Shown: positions 1 to 8,323, counted from the stretch's first letter. The stretch: 64,000 nt of DNA from Actinoplanes solisilvae (GCF_003999975.1 NZ_RJAC01000031.1:1-64000); one strand, 5' to 3'. Program-made: numbers and translations. Notes: generated from the letters alone by a model not told the origin.

Positions 1-120
1 CGCCAAGCCCATGCCTTCTTCCAGCACCGCACCGACAGCCAGAACCTGACCACCGCCGCGCCCTGGACCTCACCCTGGCTGCCGCCGGGTTACGGACAAA
101 ACTTCTGGCCAGGCGCTTAG
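1..120 (+). CDS. C-terminal end of an unidentified protein (partial)
   Basis: An open frame enters from the left edge and stops at TAG 118-120, giving the last 39 residues of a protein that begins outside the window. Codon third positions are strongly G/C, as in the real genes of this window, so I take it as coding. The tail is rich in aromatic residues and proline (it ends N-F-W-P-G-A) and has no motif I recognise. No function can be given from this fragment. Confidence 0.5.
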   Translation, partial: RQAHAFFQHRTDSQNLTTAAPWTSPWLPPGYGQNFWPGA

Positions 121-146
121 AACCCGCCTCAGTAGCGCGGGCCTCT

Positions 147-338
147 TTGCGCGACACCCGGCGCCAGGTCGACGAGCTGGTGGCCGCCCTGGGCGCGGAA
201 CCCGTGCTGGCCGAGCGGTTGTGGCTGTTGATCGACGGCCTGTACGGCGGCACGAGCGCCGGCCCGGTGGTCGCGGTCGACTGGGGCGCGGGAGCTGGTC
301 GGCGGCGCCACCCCTATGTAGGGTGCGTACATGGGTGA
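147..338 (+). pseudogene. possible remnant of a TetR-type C-terminal domain
   Basis: This short frame (TTG at 147) carries the string L-A-E-R-L-W-L-L-I-D-G-L-Y-G, which resembles the last helices of TetR-family ligand domains. There is no N-terminal helix-turn-helix and no ribosome site, and the frame runs on into the start of the PadR gene. I read it as the decayed end of a regulator gene, similar up to about position 300. The alternative is chance similarity of an alanine-rich frame; a protein search would separate the two. Confidence 0.25.
316..332 (+). promoter_or_regulatory. leaderless promoter and PadR-type operator overlapping the padR start codon
   Basis: ATGTA (316-320) and TACAT (328-332) form an inverted repeat spaced by 7 bases, close to the ATGT-N8/10-ACAT sites bound by PadR proteins. 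The right half-site contains the ATG at 331. A -10 box TAGGGT (319-324) lies 6 nt before that ATG, so transcription should start at the start codon. A repressor here would cover both promoter and start, which suggests autoregulation (inference). Confidence 0.5.
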
Positions 339-651
339 GCCGCGGATCACGGCGTCGGTGCTGAAAGTCCTCGCGGGGCTGCTCGCCGAGCCGGGCGCGC
401 AACGCTACGGGCTCGAGCTGATGCAGCAGACCGGCCTGCCCAGCGGCACGCTCTATCCGATCCTGGCCCGCTTCGAGCGGGCCGGCTGGGTCGAGTCGTC
501 GTGGGAACAGATCGACCCGGCCGCCGAGGGCCGTCCGAGCCGGCGCTATTACGTGCTCACCGCCGAGGGCGCCGCCGTCGCCCAGCGAGAGGTCGCCCTC
601 ATGCGACGGCAGATGGCCCCGGGCCCGGCCGGCCGCGTGCGGGAGGCGTGA
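331..651 (+). CDS. PadR family transcriptional regulator
   Basis: This 106-residue protein is a single PadR-type winged-helix domain. Residues about 10-80 contain the typical pattern of a helix that selects the ligand or DNA (Y-G-L-E-L), then S-G-T-L-Y-P-I-L with W-V-E-S in the wing, then R-R-Y-Y-V-L-T-A-E-G. It has the length of the small subfamily-2 PadR proteins. It starts at ATG 331 without a Shine-Dalgarno site, directly after a -10 box. Its stop TGA overlaps the ATG of the following membrane protein by one base. In actinobacteria such PadR genes are commonly paired with a membrane protein they control. It probably represses its own promoter through the site overlapping its start. Confidence 0.85.
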   Translation: MGEPRITASVLKVLAGLLAEPGAQRYGLELMQQTGLPSGTLYPILARFERAGWVESSWEQIDPAAEGRPSRRYYVLTAEGAAVAQREVALMRRQMAPGPAGRVREA

Positions 652-1703
652 TGAGACCGCACGACCGGCTCGCCCGGGCGGCCGTCTCGGTGGCCGCCCG
701 GCGCTGGCCGGCCGACCTCGGGCCGCTTCTGCGCGACGAATGGCTGGCCGAGCTCGCCGCCATCACCGGGCCACGGTCGGCCTACCGGAAGCTGACCTTC
801 GCGGGCTCGCTCATGGTCTCCCCCGCGGTCGACGAGCCCTCGTGGCCCGAGCGGGCGCAAACCCTCGGCCGAGCGGCAGCGGCCGCGGCCGGCGTCACCC
901 TGCTGGCCGCGGTGTCGACCAACATCGCGCGCGGCTCGACTCCCGCCCTGCTCCTGGCCGGCGTCGCCGGGCTGGCCGCGCTCGGCCGCCGGGTGCGCGG
1001 GTCGGTCGTGCTGCTCGGGGTCGCGCTGTTCGCGTTCCTGCTGGCCGGCAACCCCGTGCCGGTGATGCCGTTCATGGGCGCGGCCGACCTCGCCCCGGCC
1101 GTTCTGACCTGGGTGGCCGGGCTCGCCCTGGTGCTGAGGCTGGCCCGTCGGCGTTGGGCCGTTGTCGCAGGGGGCCTGGCCACGCTGGAACTCGCGACGA
1201 TCGCGGGCTCGGCGCACGCGGCCGCCGCGCTCGGCGTCCCTGCCTGGACAGCGCCCGCCTGGTTCCCGCTCTCGCTGCTGCCCGGCGGCACGGTGTCCTT
1301 CGGCCCGCACTTCCCCGATGGTGCCGCGGTCTTCGGTGGCTTGAGCGCGTCGGGCCCGGCCTTTCACGCCTCCGAGATCCTGCTGGCCAACGCCGCGGTC
1401 ATGACCGGCCCGCTGCTGCTCTGCACGGCGTTCGTGCTGGCCCGGGCCCTCGGCAGTCCGAGCCGGGCGCGCCCGATGACCGAGTGGAGCCGTACGGTCG
1501 TCGGCCTGGCGGCAGCCCTCGCCGCCCTCGCCGTCACCCCGCTGCTTCCGGTCGCGAGCACGGACGCCGATGCCGTACTGCACCGCCTGATCGACAACAC
1601 GACAGCGTTCGGATTCGGCTTCGCCGAGCATCCGGTCGGGCTCGGCGCGGTCGCGCTCCTGGCCGCCGTGCTGGCCATGCGGGCCGTCGCCGCCCCCGAA
1701 TAA
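651..1703 (+). CDS. multi-spanning membrane protein coupled to PadR
   Basis: A 350-residue protein with a basic, cytoplasmic-looking N-terminal segment of about 65 residues (it includes W-P-A-D-L-G-P-L-L-R-D-E-W-L-A-E-L) followed by roughly eight hydrophobic segments. The start is ATG 651, which overlaps the padR stop (TGATG); longer in-frame starts lie inside padR and are rejected. No enzymatic or transport motif is visible. Proteins of this kind sit after PadR genes in many actinobacteria, and the tight coupling suggests that PadR controls its dose. Function unknown. Confidence 0.8.
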   Translation: MRPHDRLARAAVSVAARRWPADLGPLLRDEWLAELAAITGPRSAYRKLTFAGSLMVSPAVDEPSWPERAQTLGRAAAAAAGVTLLAAVSTNIARGSTPALLLAGVAGLAALGRRVRGSVVLLGVALFAFLLAGNPVPVMPFMGAADLAPAVLTWVAGLALVLRLARRRWAVVAGGLATLELATIAGSAHAAAALGVPAWTAPAWFPLSLLPGGTVSFGPHFPDGAAVFGGLSASGPAFHASEILLANAAVMTGPLLLCTAFVLARALGSPSRARPMTEWSRTVVGLAAALAALAVTPLLPVASTDADAVLHRLIDNTTAFGFGFAEHPVGLGAVALLAAVLAMRAVAAPE

Positions 1704-1743
1704 CGAAGTCGCCACAGCCCTTCCTGACAGCTCACACCCTATG

Positions 1744-1749
1744 TAGTGT
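1744..1749 (+). promoter_or_regulatory. -10 box of a leaderless promoter (TAGTGT)
   Basis: TAGTGT lies 7 nt before the ATG at 1757 and no Shine-Dalgarno sequence precedes that ATG. The stretch ACCCTATGTAG resembles CCCCTATGTAG in front of the padR gene, so the two promoters may share an ATGTA half-site and a regulator (inference). Confidence 0.5.
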
Positions 1750-1756
1750 TCCGAGC

Positions 1757-2869
1757 ATGGGTAACCGACGGATCTGGGGACTCGCCGCTGCGGCGGCCAC
1801 GGCCACAGCGCTGGCGGCCTTCTGGAAACCGCCCGGCGCCCGCCTGACCGACCTCTCCGTCTATCTGGGCGCGGTCTCCGGCCTGGCCGACGGCGCCGGC
1901 CTCTACGACTTCACCCGAGGCGCCGCGCCTTTCACCTACCCACCTTTCGCCGCGCTGCTCTTCACCCCGCTGACCTGGCTCCCCGTCGGCCTGGTCCAGA
2001 TCGGCTGGACCCTCGCCACCCTGAGCACCGTCGCCGCCCTGGCGATCCTGGTGACCCGGCACCGCCCGGATATCCCAGCCGCCGTCGCCGCCGTGGCCCT
2101 GGTCCTCTCCGCGCCCGTCTCCTCCGACGTCAAGTACGGCCAGGTCAGCATCTTCCTGGCCGCCCTGGTCCTGGCCGACTTCCTGGCCCTGCGCCGCACC
2201 CCTTGGCACGGCGTCCTGATCGGCCTGGCCGCCGCCGTCAAACTGACCCCGCTGATCTTCATCCCGCTGCTCTGGTGCACCGCCCGCAAACCCGCCGCCG
2301 CCCGTGCCCTCGCGACCTTCGCCGGCTGCGCCCTGATCGCCGTCCTGGCCCTGCCCGGCGATTCCTGGACGTTCTGGACCGACAAGGTCTTCGAGGTCAC
2401 CCGCCTCGGCCACATCACCGGCGCGGGCAACCAGTCCTTGAACGGCGCTCTCCTGCGCCTCGAAGTCAACGCCCACGCCCGTACGGTCCTGGTCCTGGCC
2501 GTCGGCGGCACGATCGCCGTCGCCGCCCTTCGCAGAGCCGCCCGCCACCCCGACCCCCTGACCGCCGTCATCGTCCTGGGCGCCGCGAGCGTGGTGCTCA
2601 GCCCCGTCTCCTGGACCCACCACCAGATCTGGCTGGTCCTGGCCGCCCTGCTCCCCGTCGACGGCCGCCCCTGGGCCCGCACAGCCTGGCCCGCAACGGT
2701 TCTGGCCGTCATGCTCCTGCCGGCAACCGCCCTGTTCAGCGAGTCCCGCCTGCTCCTGGCCATCGCCGCGGCCGCGCTGCTCCCCCTCGCGACCGCCGGC
2801 ACGGTCCGCCTCGAAAGGACACTCAGGCCGTCTGCGATGATCACCCGCCCGAGACAGGACGAGTGTTGA
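1757..2869 (+). CDS. GT87-type polyprenol-phosphate mannosyltransferase-like membrane protein
   Basis: A 370-residue membrane protein with about ten hydrophobic segments and the features of the GT87 (DUF2029) family: an N-terminal membrane anchor followed by D-L-S-V-Y with the acidic residue of the first outer loop, then F-T-Y-P-P-F-A-A-L near residue 65, K-Y-G-Q-V near 122 and the conserved K-L-T-P-L near 160. Known members are alpha-mannosyltransferases that use polyprenyl-phosphate-mannose on the outer face of the membrane to build lipoglycans. Length is near the family norm. The start ATG 1757 is leaderless. The stop overlaps the start of the next gene by seven bases, so the two are probably translated together. 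Confidence 0.75.
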   Translation: MGNRRIWGLAAAAATATALAAFWKPPGARLTDLSVYLGAVSGLADGAGLYDFTRGAAPFTYPPFAALLFTPLTWLPVGLVQIGWTLATLSTVAALAILVTRHRPDIPAAVAAVALVLSAPVSSDVKYGQVSIFLAALVLADFLALRRTPWHGVLIGLAAAVKLTPLIFIPLLWCTARKPAAARALATFAGCALIAVLALPGDSWTFWTDKVFEVTRLGHITGAGNQSLNGALLRLEVNAHARTVLVLAVGGTIAVAALRRAARHPDPLTAVIVLGAASVVLSPVSWTHHQIWLVLAALLPVDGRPWARTAWPATVLAVMLLPATALFSESRLLLAIAAAALLPLATAGTVRLERTLRPSAMITRPRQDEC

Positions 2870-3627
2870 GGACCCTGCTTCTGCTGTGGCTGGCCCTGAC
2901 GACAGCCGCGTTCACCGCCGCCGCCGGCGCCCGCCTCGGATGGACGTACGCGCCCGATCTGCCCACCGAGTCCCAAGTCCGCTCGATCATGACCGCCGCA
3001 TTCCCCGGCGCGTCCTTCACCGAGGACATCCGCACCGATTTCCTGGCCGGCTCCGAGCACCCCGCTCCCGGCGCGGTCCTCCTCGGCGACGACGAATACG
3101 GCCCCGGCTCCATCGAAATCGAGATCCACACCCCCGTCGCCGACCTCGTCCCGGTCGCCCGGCGACTGGAATCGGTCGGGTGGCGCACGGGCGCGACCGA
3201 CGGCGACCGGCTCACGGCCGCCCACGACGACTGGCGGCTGACCGTCCACCCCACGTACGAAATCAACTCGCCCCTCGTCGTGGTGGAACGCGCCGAGCCC
3301 TGGCCGGCGCAGGTCCTGTCCGTCGCCTTCTGGCTCGCCGGGGGTCTGCTCGCCTGGGCAGTCGCGCGCCGATTCGCGAGGAAACCCGGTGTCCTCGGCC
3401 TGGTCCTGCTGACCCCGCACACCGTGATCGTCACGATCCTGCTCGTCGCCGACATCGCGGAGATCAGCGGCACCGGCATGTTCACGATGCTGTGGGAACC
3501 GCTGATGACCCCCTACATCCGCGTGCCGGCGTTGATCGGCCTCGCGGTACTCGCCGTCAGGTGGAAGCCGGACGCTGCGCCGGGATCCGCACCCCGGACA
3601 CCTCGGCCGGTGGCCGGATCGCGGTGA
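2863..3627 (+). CDS. membrane protein of unknown function
   Basis: A 254-residue protein with a signal-anchor-like N-terminus (residues 3-22), an outside domain of about 130 residues and three more hydrophobic segments near the C-terminus. GTG 2863 is preferred because an AGGA sequence lies just upstream and the gene overlaps the preceding mannosyltransferase; TTG 2866 is also possible. The outer domain has no motif I know. The 3' end overlaps the convergent surE gene by 71 bp, with both frames open, so there is no room for a terminator between them. Role unknown; the overlap suggests co-transcription with the glycosyltransferase. Confidence 0.7.
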   Translation: MLRTLLLLWLALTTAAFTAAAGARLGWTYAPDLPTESQVRSIMTAAFPGASFTEDIRTDFLAGSEHPAPGAVLLGDDEYGPGSIEIEIHTPVADLVPVARRLESVGWRTGATDGDRLTAAHDDWRLTVHPTYEINSPLVVVERAEPWPAQVLSVAFWLAGGLLAWAVARRFARKPGVLGLVLLTPHTVIVTILLVADIAEISGTGMFTMLWEPLMTPYIRVPALIGLAVLAVRWKPDAAPGSAPRTPRPVAGSR

Positions 3628-4363
3628 CCGTCGCGAAGCCCTCGGCCAGCAGCGCCATGTCGGTTCCCGGGACCAGTTCGTCGCCGCTGCGCTCGATGCT
3701 CGTGCGCACGAAGCCCTCCCCCGCCTCGGCCACCGCGAGCTGCGCCTGCCCGAACCAGGCCAGCGTCGCCTCCCGCAGCGGCGCCACCTCGCCACGGTCG
3801 GGCACGTTGAGGTTGAGCACCGTGCGGTCGGGCGCCGCGATCAGCGCGCCGAGCAGCATCACGGCCGCCGAAGCCGCGGTCTCCCAGTGCAGGTCCTCGT
3901 CGGCCGGCACCACGATCGCGTTGCCACCCGTAGCGGGCGACCCGGCCGACGTGGGGTTGAGCACATCCAGCGACACCGCCAGCCCGCGGATCCCGTTGTT
4001 GGCCGCGGTCAGCGCCGCCCCGACCGTCCCCGAGTGCAGCACCGCCCGTCCGGCGTTGGCGCCCCGGTTGATGCCCGAGACCACGAGGTCCGGCGGCGGC
4101 CCGAAGACCCCGAGAGAGGCCAAGACCACGATGTACGCCGGTGAGGCCGCCACCGCGTACGCCGTCAGGCCCGCCAGGTCGTACGGGGAAACCACGATCT
4201 GCCCGTCGTCGGCCACCGCCGTCAGCGCCGCGCTCATCCCGCTCTGTTCCTCACGGGGTGCGGCCACCACCACCTCGTGATCGCGCGCCACCGCGAGGGC
4301 CAGCGCCCGGATCCCCGGCGCCGCCACCCCGTCGTCGTTCGTGATCAGGATGCGAGGCCTCAT
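3557..4363 (-). CDS. surE: SurE-like 5'/3'-nucleotidase (survival protein)
   Basis: A 268-residue SurE family phosphatase. The metal site is the N-terminal I-L-I-T-N-D-D-G (residues 5-12), followed by A-A-P-R-E-E-Q-S-G at about 34-42 and V-V-S-G-I-N-R-G-A-N at about 93-102, all hallmarks of the family. SurE removes phosphate from nucleoside monophosphates in the cytoplasm with a divalent metal. The start ATG overlaps the stop of the upstream 97-residue protein (ATGA), so it is the last gene of the long minus-strand glycan operon. A role in removing phosphate from a sugar or nucleotide by-product there is inference. Its 3' end overlaps the convergent membrane protein gene. Confidence 0.9.
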   Translation of the reverse strand: MRPRILITNDDGVAAPGIRALALAVARDHEVVVAAPREEQSGMSAALTAVADDGQIVVSPYDLAGLTAYAVAASPAYIVVLASLGVFGPPPDLVVSGINRGANAGRAVLHSGTVGAALTAANNGIRGLAVSLDVLNPTSAGSPATGGNAIVVPADEDLHWETAASAAVMLLGALIAAPDRTVLNLNVPDRGEVAPLREATLAWFGQAQLAVAEAGEGFVRTSIERSGDELVPGTDMALLAEGFATVTAIRPPAEVSGVRIPAQRPAST

Positions 4364-4653
4364 ATCTTGGTCAGGCGCAGGTAGCGCCGTCCGACCGCAT
4401 GTCGGGCACCGCGTGGCTCGACGCGCAGCCGCACCGTCGCTCCCGGTCCAAGGTGGACGGGCAGGGGGTCGCTGCCGGTCCAGTCGAGGCGGGCGCGCAC
4501 GGTGTGCGGGCCGGGCGGCAGGGCCAGCGACAGTTCCCGCCCGCAGCGCACGACGCCTTTCACCGCGCCGTCGACGACGATCTGGTACGCCCGGGCCCGG
4601 TCGATCCAGTGCCCCGACGGCCTTTCGACGGTGAGCGTGGCGATGACGGTCAT
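4360..4653 (-). CDS. small beta-rich protein (PEGA/carboxypeptidase-regulatory-like)
   Basis: A 97-residue protein from ATG 4653. Its pattern of a V-D-G turn, short beta strands and L-P-P-G-P-H-T-V-R-A-R-L-D-W resembles PEGA or carboxypeptidase-regulatory beta-sandwich domains. It has no signal peptide and no membrane segment, so it is probably cytoplasmic. It lies 42 nt after the GT9 gene and overlaps surE by four bases (ATGA), which makes it part of the operon. I do not know its function. Confidence 0.65.
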   Translation of the reverse strand: MTVIATLTVERPSGHWIDRARAYQIVVDGAVKGVVRCGRELSLALPPGPHTVRARLDWTGSDPLPVHLGPGATVRLRVEPRGARHAVGRRYLRLTKI

Positions 4654-4695
4654 ACCCGTGATGCTCCCACCGCGCCGCCCGCCCCGCAGCGGCAA

Positions 4696-5652
4696 TCAGT
4701 CGTCGAGCAGCTCACGAACGGCCTTCTCGCCCGGCTTGCCGACCACTTTCCCTGCCTCGTACGCCGCAGTCGCACCGGTCACCTCCCTCGCCGCGATCAG
4801 GACCTCGTCGGGCTGGACGGCGAGCAGAGCCGGGTGAACTCCGGGTTCCGGGCTGTCCCCGCGTTCGCTGCGGGTGCCGTGCCAGATCGCCCGGTGCCAC
4901 GGCCGGGCGGGCGGCCCCCAGCGGGCGGGCGACATCGGCCCGAACAAGACCACTGAGGGCGTACGGAATGAGGTGGCGAGGTGGGCGACGCCGGTGTCCC
5001 CGCTGACGACGAGCCGGGCGTGCGCCACGAGCCCGGCGAGTTCGCCCAACCCGGTGTCCGGCGTCGCGTCGCCGCTCAGACCGGCGCGCTCGGCCACCCG
5101 TACGGTCAGATCTCTCTCGGCGGCGGAACCGGTGATCAGCACGTGATGGCCCGCCGCGCGCAACGCCCGGGCGACGGCCGCATAGCGATCGACGGGCCAG
5201 CGACGCGATGGTGACTTGGCGCCCGGGTGGATGATCGTCGCGCCGGGCGCGGCGGAGTTCGGCGCCGTCAGCGACAGATCGGACTCGTCGGCCGCGACGC
5301 CGTAGTGACGGACGAGCCGGCACCAGCGCTGCACCTCGTGCTCCTCCTCGATCCAGGGCGGACCGTCCTGATGCCCCGCGTCCGCGCAGGTAAACGCCCA
5401 CATCTCAGCCGGACGGGTGCCTGCCAGCCGCCGGTGCGACTCGGGCCCGCCGCCGTGGAGGTTGACGGCGAGCCGGGCTCGGGGCAGCGGCCCGACCCGC
5501 TCGACGCCGCCGATGAGCTCGATCAGCGGGGTCAGCCAGTCCGGCGCGGCCAGGGCCAGGGTCTCTCCCGGGAAGGCGGCGCGGAGCCCGCGCAGGGCGG
5601 GCACCGCGGTCGCCAGGTCGCCCACCCCGAGGTCGCGGAGGACGAGGATCAC
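4696..5652 (-). CDS. GT9-family heptosyltransferase-like glycosyltransferase
   Basis: A 318-residue GT9 (ADP-heptose:LPS heptosyltransferase-type) enzyme. The N-terminal half has L-R-D-L-G-V-G-D (the family's G-D loop) and N-L-H-G-G-G; the C-terminal half has I-I-H-P-G-A-K-S-P-S-R-R-W, S-G-D-T-G-V-A-H-L-A and F-G-P-M-S-P, matching the nucleotide-sugar site of the family. The start is GTG 5652, which overlaps the SDR stop (GTGA); longer starts run inside the SDR gene and are rejected. With GmhA, HldE and a GmhB domain in the same operon, ADP-heptose is the most likely donor (inference). The acceptor is unknown. Confidence 0.85.
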   Translation of the reverse strand: MILVLRDLGVGDLATAVPALRGLRAAFPGETLALAAPDWLTPLIELIGGVERVGPLPRARLAVNLHGGGPESHRRLAGTRPAEMWAFTCADAGHQDGPPWIEEEHEVQRWCRLVRHYGVAADESDLSLTAPNSAAPGATIIHPGAKSPSRRWPVDRYAAVARALRAAGHHVLITGSAAERDLTVRVAERAGLSGDATPDTGLGELAGLVAHARLVVSGDTGVAHLATSFRTPSVVLFGPMSPARWGPPARPWHRAIWHGTRSERGDSPEPGVHPALLAVQPDEVLIAAREVTGATAAYEAGKVVGKPGEKAVRELLDD

Positions 5653-6329
5653 GGGTACGAGGTCTCGGTCTCGGCGGCTATGACGAGCTCGCGGATCGCG
5701 CAGCCGCGCGGCTGGCCGAGCGCGAACATGATGGCGCCGGCGACGTTGGCCGGGTCGTTGAGGATCGCGTCCGGCCCCGGCTTGTACTGCTCGTCGCGCT
5801 CGTCGAAGAACTTCGTTCGCATCCCGCCCGGAATGACCAGGGTGACGTTGACCTGTCCGGCCAGCTCGGCCGAGAGCGCCCGGGTGAAACCGACCACCCC
5901 GAACTTGGCCGCGCAGTAGGCGGTGGCGTCGCTGACCGCCTTGACCCCGAGTGTGGAGGCGACGGTGACGATGCCGCCGTGCGACTGCTTCAGCGCCGGG
6001 ATCGCGGCCCGGATGACCGCGGCGGTGGCGAGCAGGTCGATGGTGACGATCCGGTCCCAGGTCTCGCCGGGGAGGTCGGCCAGGGCGCCGGGAACGTCCA
6101 TGCCGGCCGCGGTGACGACGCCGTCGATGCTGCCTCCGGCCTGCTCGATCGCGCGGCGCGTGGCGGCCTCGGCCGCGCGGGTGTCGGCCAGGTCGCACTC
6201 GATCCAGGCGACGCCGTCGGCGGGGGCCTGACGGTCGATGACGAACGGGCGGCCGCCGGCCTTGACCACGGCATCGGCGACGGCGGCGCCGAGCCCGCTC
6301 GAACCGCCGGTGATGATGACTGCGTCCAT
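5649..6329 (-). CDS. classical short-chain dehydrogenase/reductase
   Basis: A 226-residue SDR. The Rossmann cofactor motif is T-G-G-S-S-G-L-G (residues 7-14), D-L at 46-47 fits NAD(P) binding, A-A-G follows at about 74, and the active-site pair is Y-C-A-A-K with an upstream serine (V-A-S-T). It is a classical SDR by size, clearly shorter than the roughly 310-residue extended SDR HldD that epimerises ADP-heptose. It sits 12 nt after hldE and overlaps the GT9 gene. It could act on the heptose (oxidation or epimerisation at one carbon) or on another sugar of the glycan. The substrate cannot be read from sequence. Confidence 0.85.
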   Translation of the reverse strand: MDAVIITGGSSGLGAAVADAVVKAGGRPFVIDRQAPADGVAWIECDLADTRAAEAATRRAIEQAGGSIDGVVTAAGMDVPGALADLPGETWDRIVTIDLLATAAVIRAAIPALKQSHGGIVTVASTLGVKAVSDATAYCAAKFGVVGFTRALSAELAGQVNVTLVIPGGMRTKFFDERDEQYKPGPDAILNDPANVAGAIMFALGQPRGCAIRELVIAAETETSYP

Positions 6330-6341
6330 GCTTGGTGCCTC

Positions 6342-7718
6342 TCAGATGGTGGCGGCGCGGGCCGCGGCGATGGTGCCGGTGGTGGAGCGGCCGTCGAGGT
6401 AGGGCACGAAGACGGTCCGTCCGCCCCAGCGCTCGACCAGCTCGGATTCGGGGACGGAGTCGTAGTCGCCGCCCTTGACCCAGACGTCGGGCCGCAGCCA
6501 GGTGAGGACGGCCTCGGGGCTGGATTCGCCGAAGACGACGACGGCGTCGACGCAGTCGAGCGCGGCGAGCAGCCGGGCCCGGTCGGTCTCGGGGTTCAGC
6601 GGGCGTTCAAGGCCCTTGAGCCCGCGTACGGAGTCGTCGCTGTTGAGGCAGACGATCAGGCAGTCGCCGAGCTTACGGGCCGCGCGCAGGGTCGCGAGAT
6701 GACCGACGTGCAACAGGTCGAAGCAGCCGCCGGTGGCCACCACCGTCCCGCCCCGCGCGCGCACCTCGGCCGCGAGCCGCCCGGCCTGGCCGGCGCCGAT
6801 GCGTTCCGGCGCCACCGGTTCGGGCTCGCGGTGCGCCTTCAGCGCCACGGTCACGCCGCCGTTTCCCACGTACGCCGACGCGGCCGCGACCGCCCGCTGC
6901 ACGGCCTCGGAGACGAGATCGCCCCGGGCGAGCGCGAGCGCGGCGGTCGCCGCGAACCGGTCCCCGGCGCCGCAGGTGTCCCCGGCGGCGATAGCGGGGG
7001 CCGGCACGACCAACGGGGCCGTGCCCGAGTGGCAGAGCACCGCGCCGTCGGCGCCGCAGGTGACGACGACCGCACCGGCCCGCCACCGCTGCCGCAGCGC
7101 CTGTCCGCCGCGCTGGGCCACCGCGAGGGTCGAGCCGTTGCCCGCGTCGCCCGACAGTTTGCGCACCTCGGCGAGGTTCGGGGTGACCAGGCGGGCGTTG
7201 GGCACCGGCGGTGGCCCGTTCGGGTGCGGGTCCCAGACGACGGCCGCGCGGCTCTCGCCGATCGCGCGGCGCAGCTCGGGATGCCGGGCGACGCCGCGGC
7301 CGTAGTCGCTGACCAGGATCGCCCCGGCGTCGCGCAGCAACTCCAGCACGGCCGGGGGTGCGTCGCCGGGCCGTTCCGGGTCGCCGCCGCGGTCGAGGCG
7401 CAGCAGCACCTGGCCGTGCGCGCGCAGCCGCACCTTCTCGGGGGTCGCGCCGGGCAGCGGCAGGGCGAAGACCGCCACCCCGGCCTCGGTGAGCAGTTCG
7501 CTGAGCCGGGCGCCACCCGCGTCGTCGGCGAGGGCGGTGACCAGCGCGACCTCCTGGCCCGACTGCGCGGCCAGCAGGGCGGCCAGGCCCGCGCCGCCCG
7601 GCCGTTCCCCGACGTGCTCCTCGTCGAGCACCGGTGCGGGGGCGTCCGGGGCGATGCGGCGTACGGTGCCGTCGACGTCCTTGTCGAGCAGGGTGTCCCC
7701 GACGATGACCAGCCTCAT
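6342..7718 (-). CDS. hldE: bifunctional heptose 7-phosphate kinase / heptose 1-phosphate adenylyltransferase (HldE-like)
   Basis: A 458-residue two-domain protein. Residues 1-310 are a PfkB/ribokinase domain with R-P-G-G-A-G near 40 and the catalytic D-T-C-G-A-G-D near 248; residues about 325-458 are a cytidylyltransferase-fold domain with G-G-C-F-D-L-L-H-V-G-H-L, L-N-S-D-D-S-V and V-K-G-G-D-Y. This is the HldE layout and length. HldE phosphorylates D-glycero-D-manno-heptose 7-phosphate and, after the GmhB step, transfers AMP to make ADP-heptose. Its ATG overlaps the gmhA stop (ATGA). The pathway is classical in Gram-negative LPS synthesis; here it serves an actinobacterial glycan. Nucleotide choice (ADP rather than GDP) is taken from the family. 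Confidence 0.9.
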   Translation of the reverse strand: MRLVIVGDTLLDKDVDGTVRRIAPDAPAPVLDEEHVGERPGGAGLAALLAAQSGQEVALVTALADDAGGARLSELLTEAGVAVFALPLPGATPEKVRLRAHGQVLLRLDRGGDPERPGDAPPAVLELLRDAGAILVSDYGRGVARHPELRRAIGESRAAVVWDPHPNGPPPVPNARLVTPNLAEVRKLSGDAGNGSTLAVAQRGGQALRQRWRAGAVVVTCGADGAVLCHSGTAPLVVPAPAIAAGDTCGAGDRFAATAALALARGDLVSEAVQRAVAAASAYVGNGGVTVALKAHREPEPVAPERIGAGQAGRLAAEVRARGGTVVATGGCFDLLHVGHLATLRAARKLGDCLIVCLNSDDSVRGLKGLERPLNPETDRARLLAALDCVDAVVVFGESSPEAVLTWLRPDVWVKGGDYDSVPESELVERWGGRTVFVPYLDGRSTTGTIAAARAATI

Positions 7719-8323
7719 ACGCCGACCTCCATCTCGAGCTCGACGAAAGGGACGGTCAACGCCCGGTCGAGGTATTCGCACATCAGGTGGACCGAGATCA
7801 GGTGCAGCTCCTGGACGACCTGGCTGTCCGGCGACGGGCACCGCAGCGCCTCGTCGCTGGCGTCGGCGAGCGGGCCGGACTGCCCGGTCATCGCCCACGT
7901 CCGCATCCCGCACTCCTTGGCGGCCCGCACCGCGGCGAGCAGGTTGGGGCTACTGCCGCTGGTGGACAGGGTCAGCAGCACGTCGCCGGGACGGCCGTGG
8001 GCGCGCACCTGCCGGGCGAAGATCTCCTCGAAGCCGTAGTCGTTGCCGATCGCGGTGACCGCCGACGAGTCCGGGGTGAGCGCGATCGCCGACAGCGGAC
8101 GGCGCTCGTCGCGCAGCCGGCCGACCAGTTCCGCCGCGAGATGCTGGGCCTCGGCCGCGCTGCCGCCGTTGCCCGCCACCAGCAGGCGTCCACCCTGGCC
8201 CAGGTGCCAGGCGAGGTCGGCGCCCCAGCGGGCAAGACGGCCGGAACACGCGCGAAAGGGGATGAGCGCCACGGCCAGCGCGGTCAGGTGCGCGTCGGTG
8301 GGGGTCAGGTCGGGGGTTTCCAT
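7715..8323 (-). CDS. gmhA: sedoheptulose 7-phosphate isomerase
   Basis: A 202-residue SIS-domain protein with the GmhA pattern: G-N-G-G-S-A-A-E-A-Q-H-L-A-A-E-L near residue 52, the phosphate loop L-S-T-S-G-S-S-P-N near 118 and a C-terminal Q-V-V-Q-E-L-H-L-I region carrying the active-site Glu/His. GmhA converts sedoheptulose 7-phosphate to D-glycero-D-manno-heptose 7-phosphate, the first committed step of heptose synthesis. ATG 8323 overlaps the glycosyltransferase stop (TGATG), and the stop overlaps hldE. Length fits the family (about 190-200). The close link to hldE supports this over a generic SIS isomerase. Confidence 0.9.
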   Translation of the reverse strand: METPDLTPTDAHLTALAVALIPFRACSGRLARWGADLAWHLGQGGRLLVAGNGGSAAEAQHLAAELVGRLRDERRPLSAIALTPDSSAVTAIGNDYGFEEIFARQVRAHGRPGDVLLTLSTSGSSPNLLAAVRAAKECGMRTWAMTGQSGPLADASDEALRCPSPDSQVVQELHLISVHLMCEYLDRALTVPFVELEMEVGV

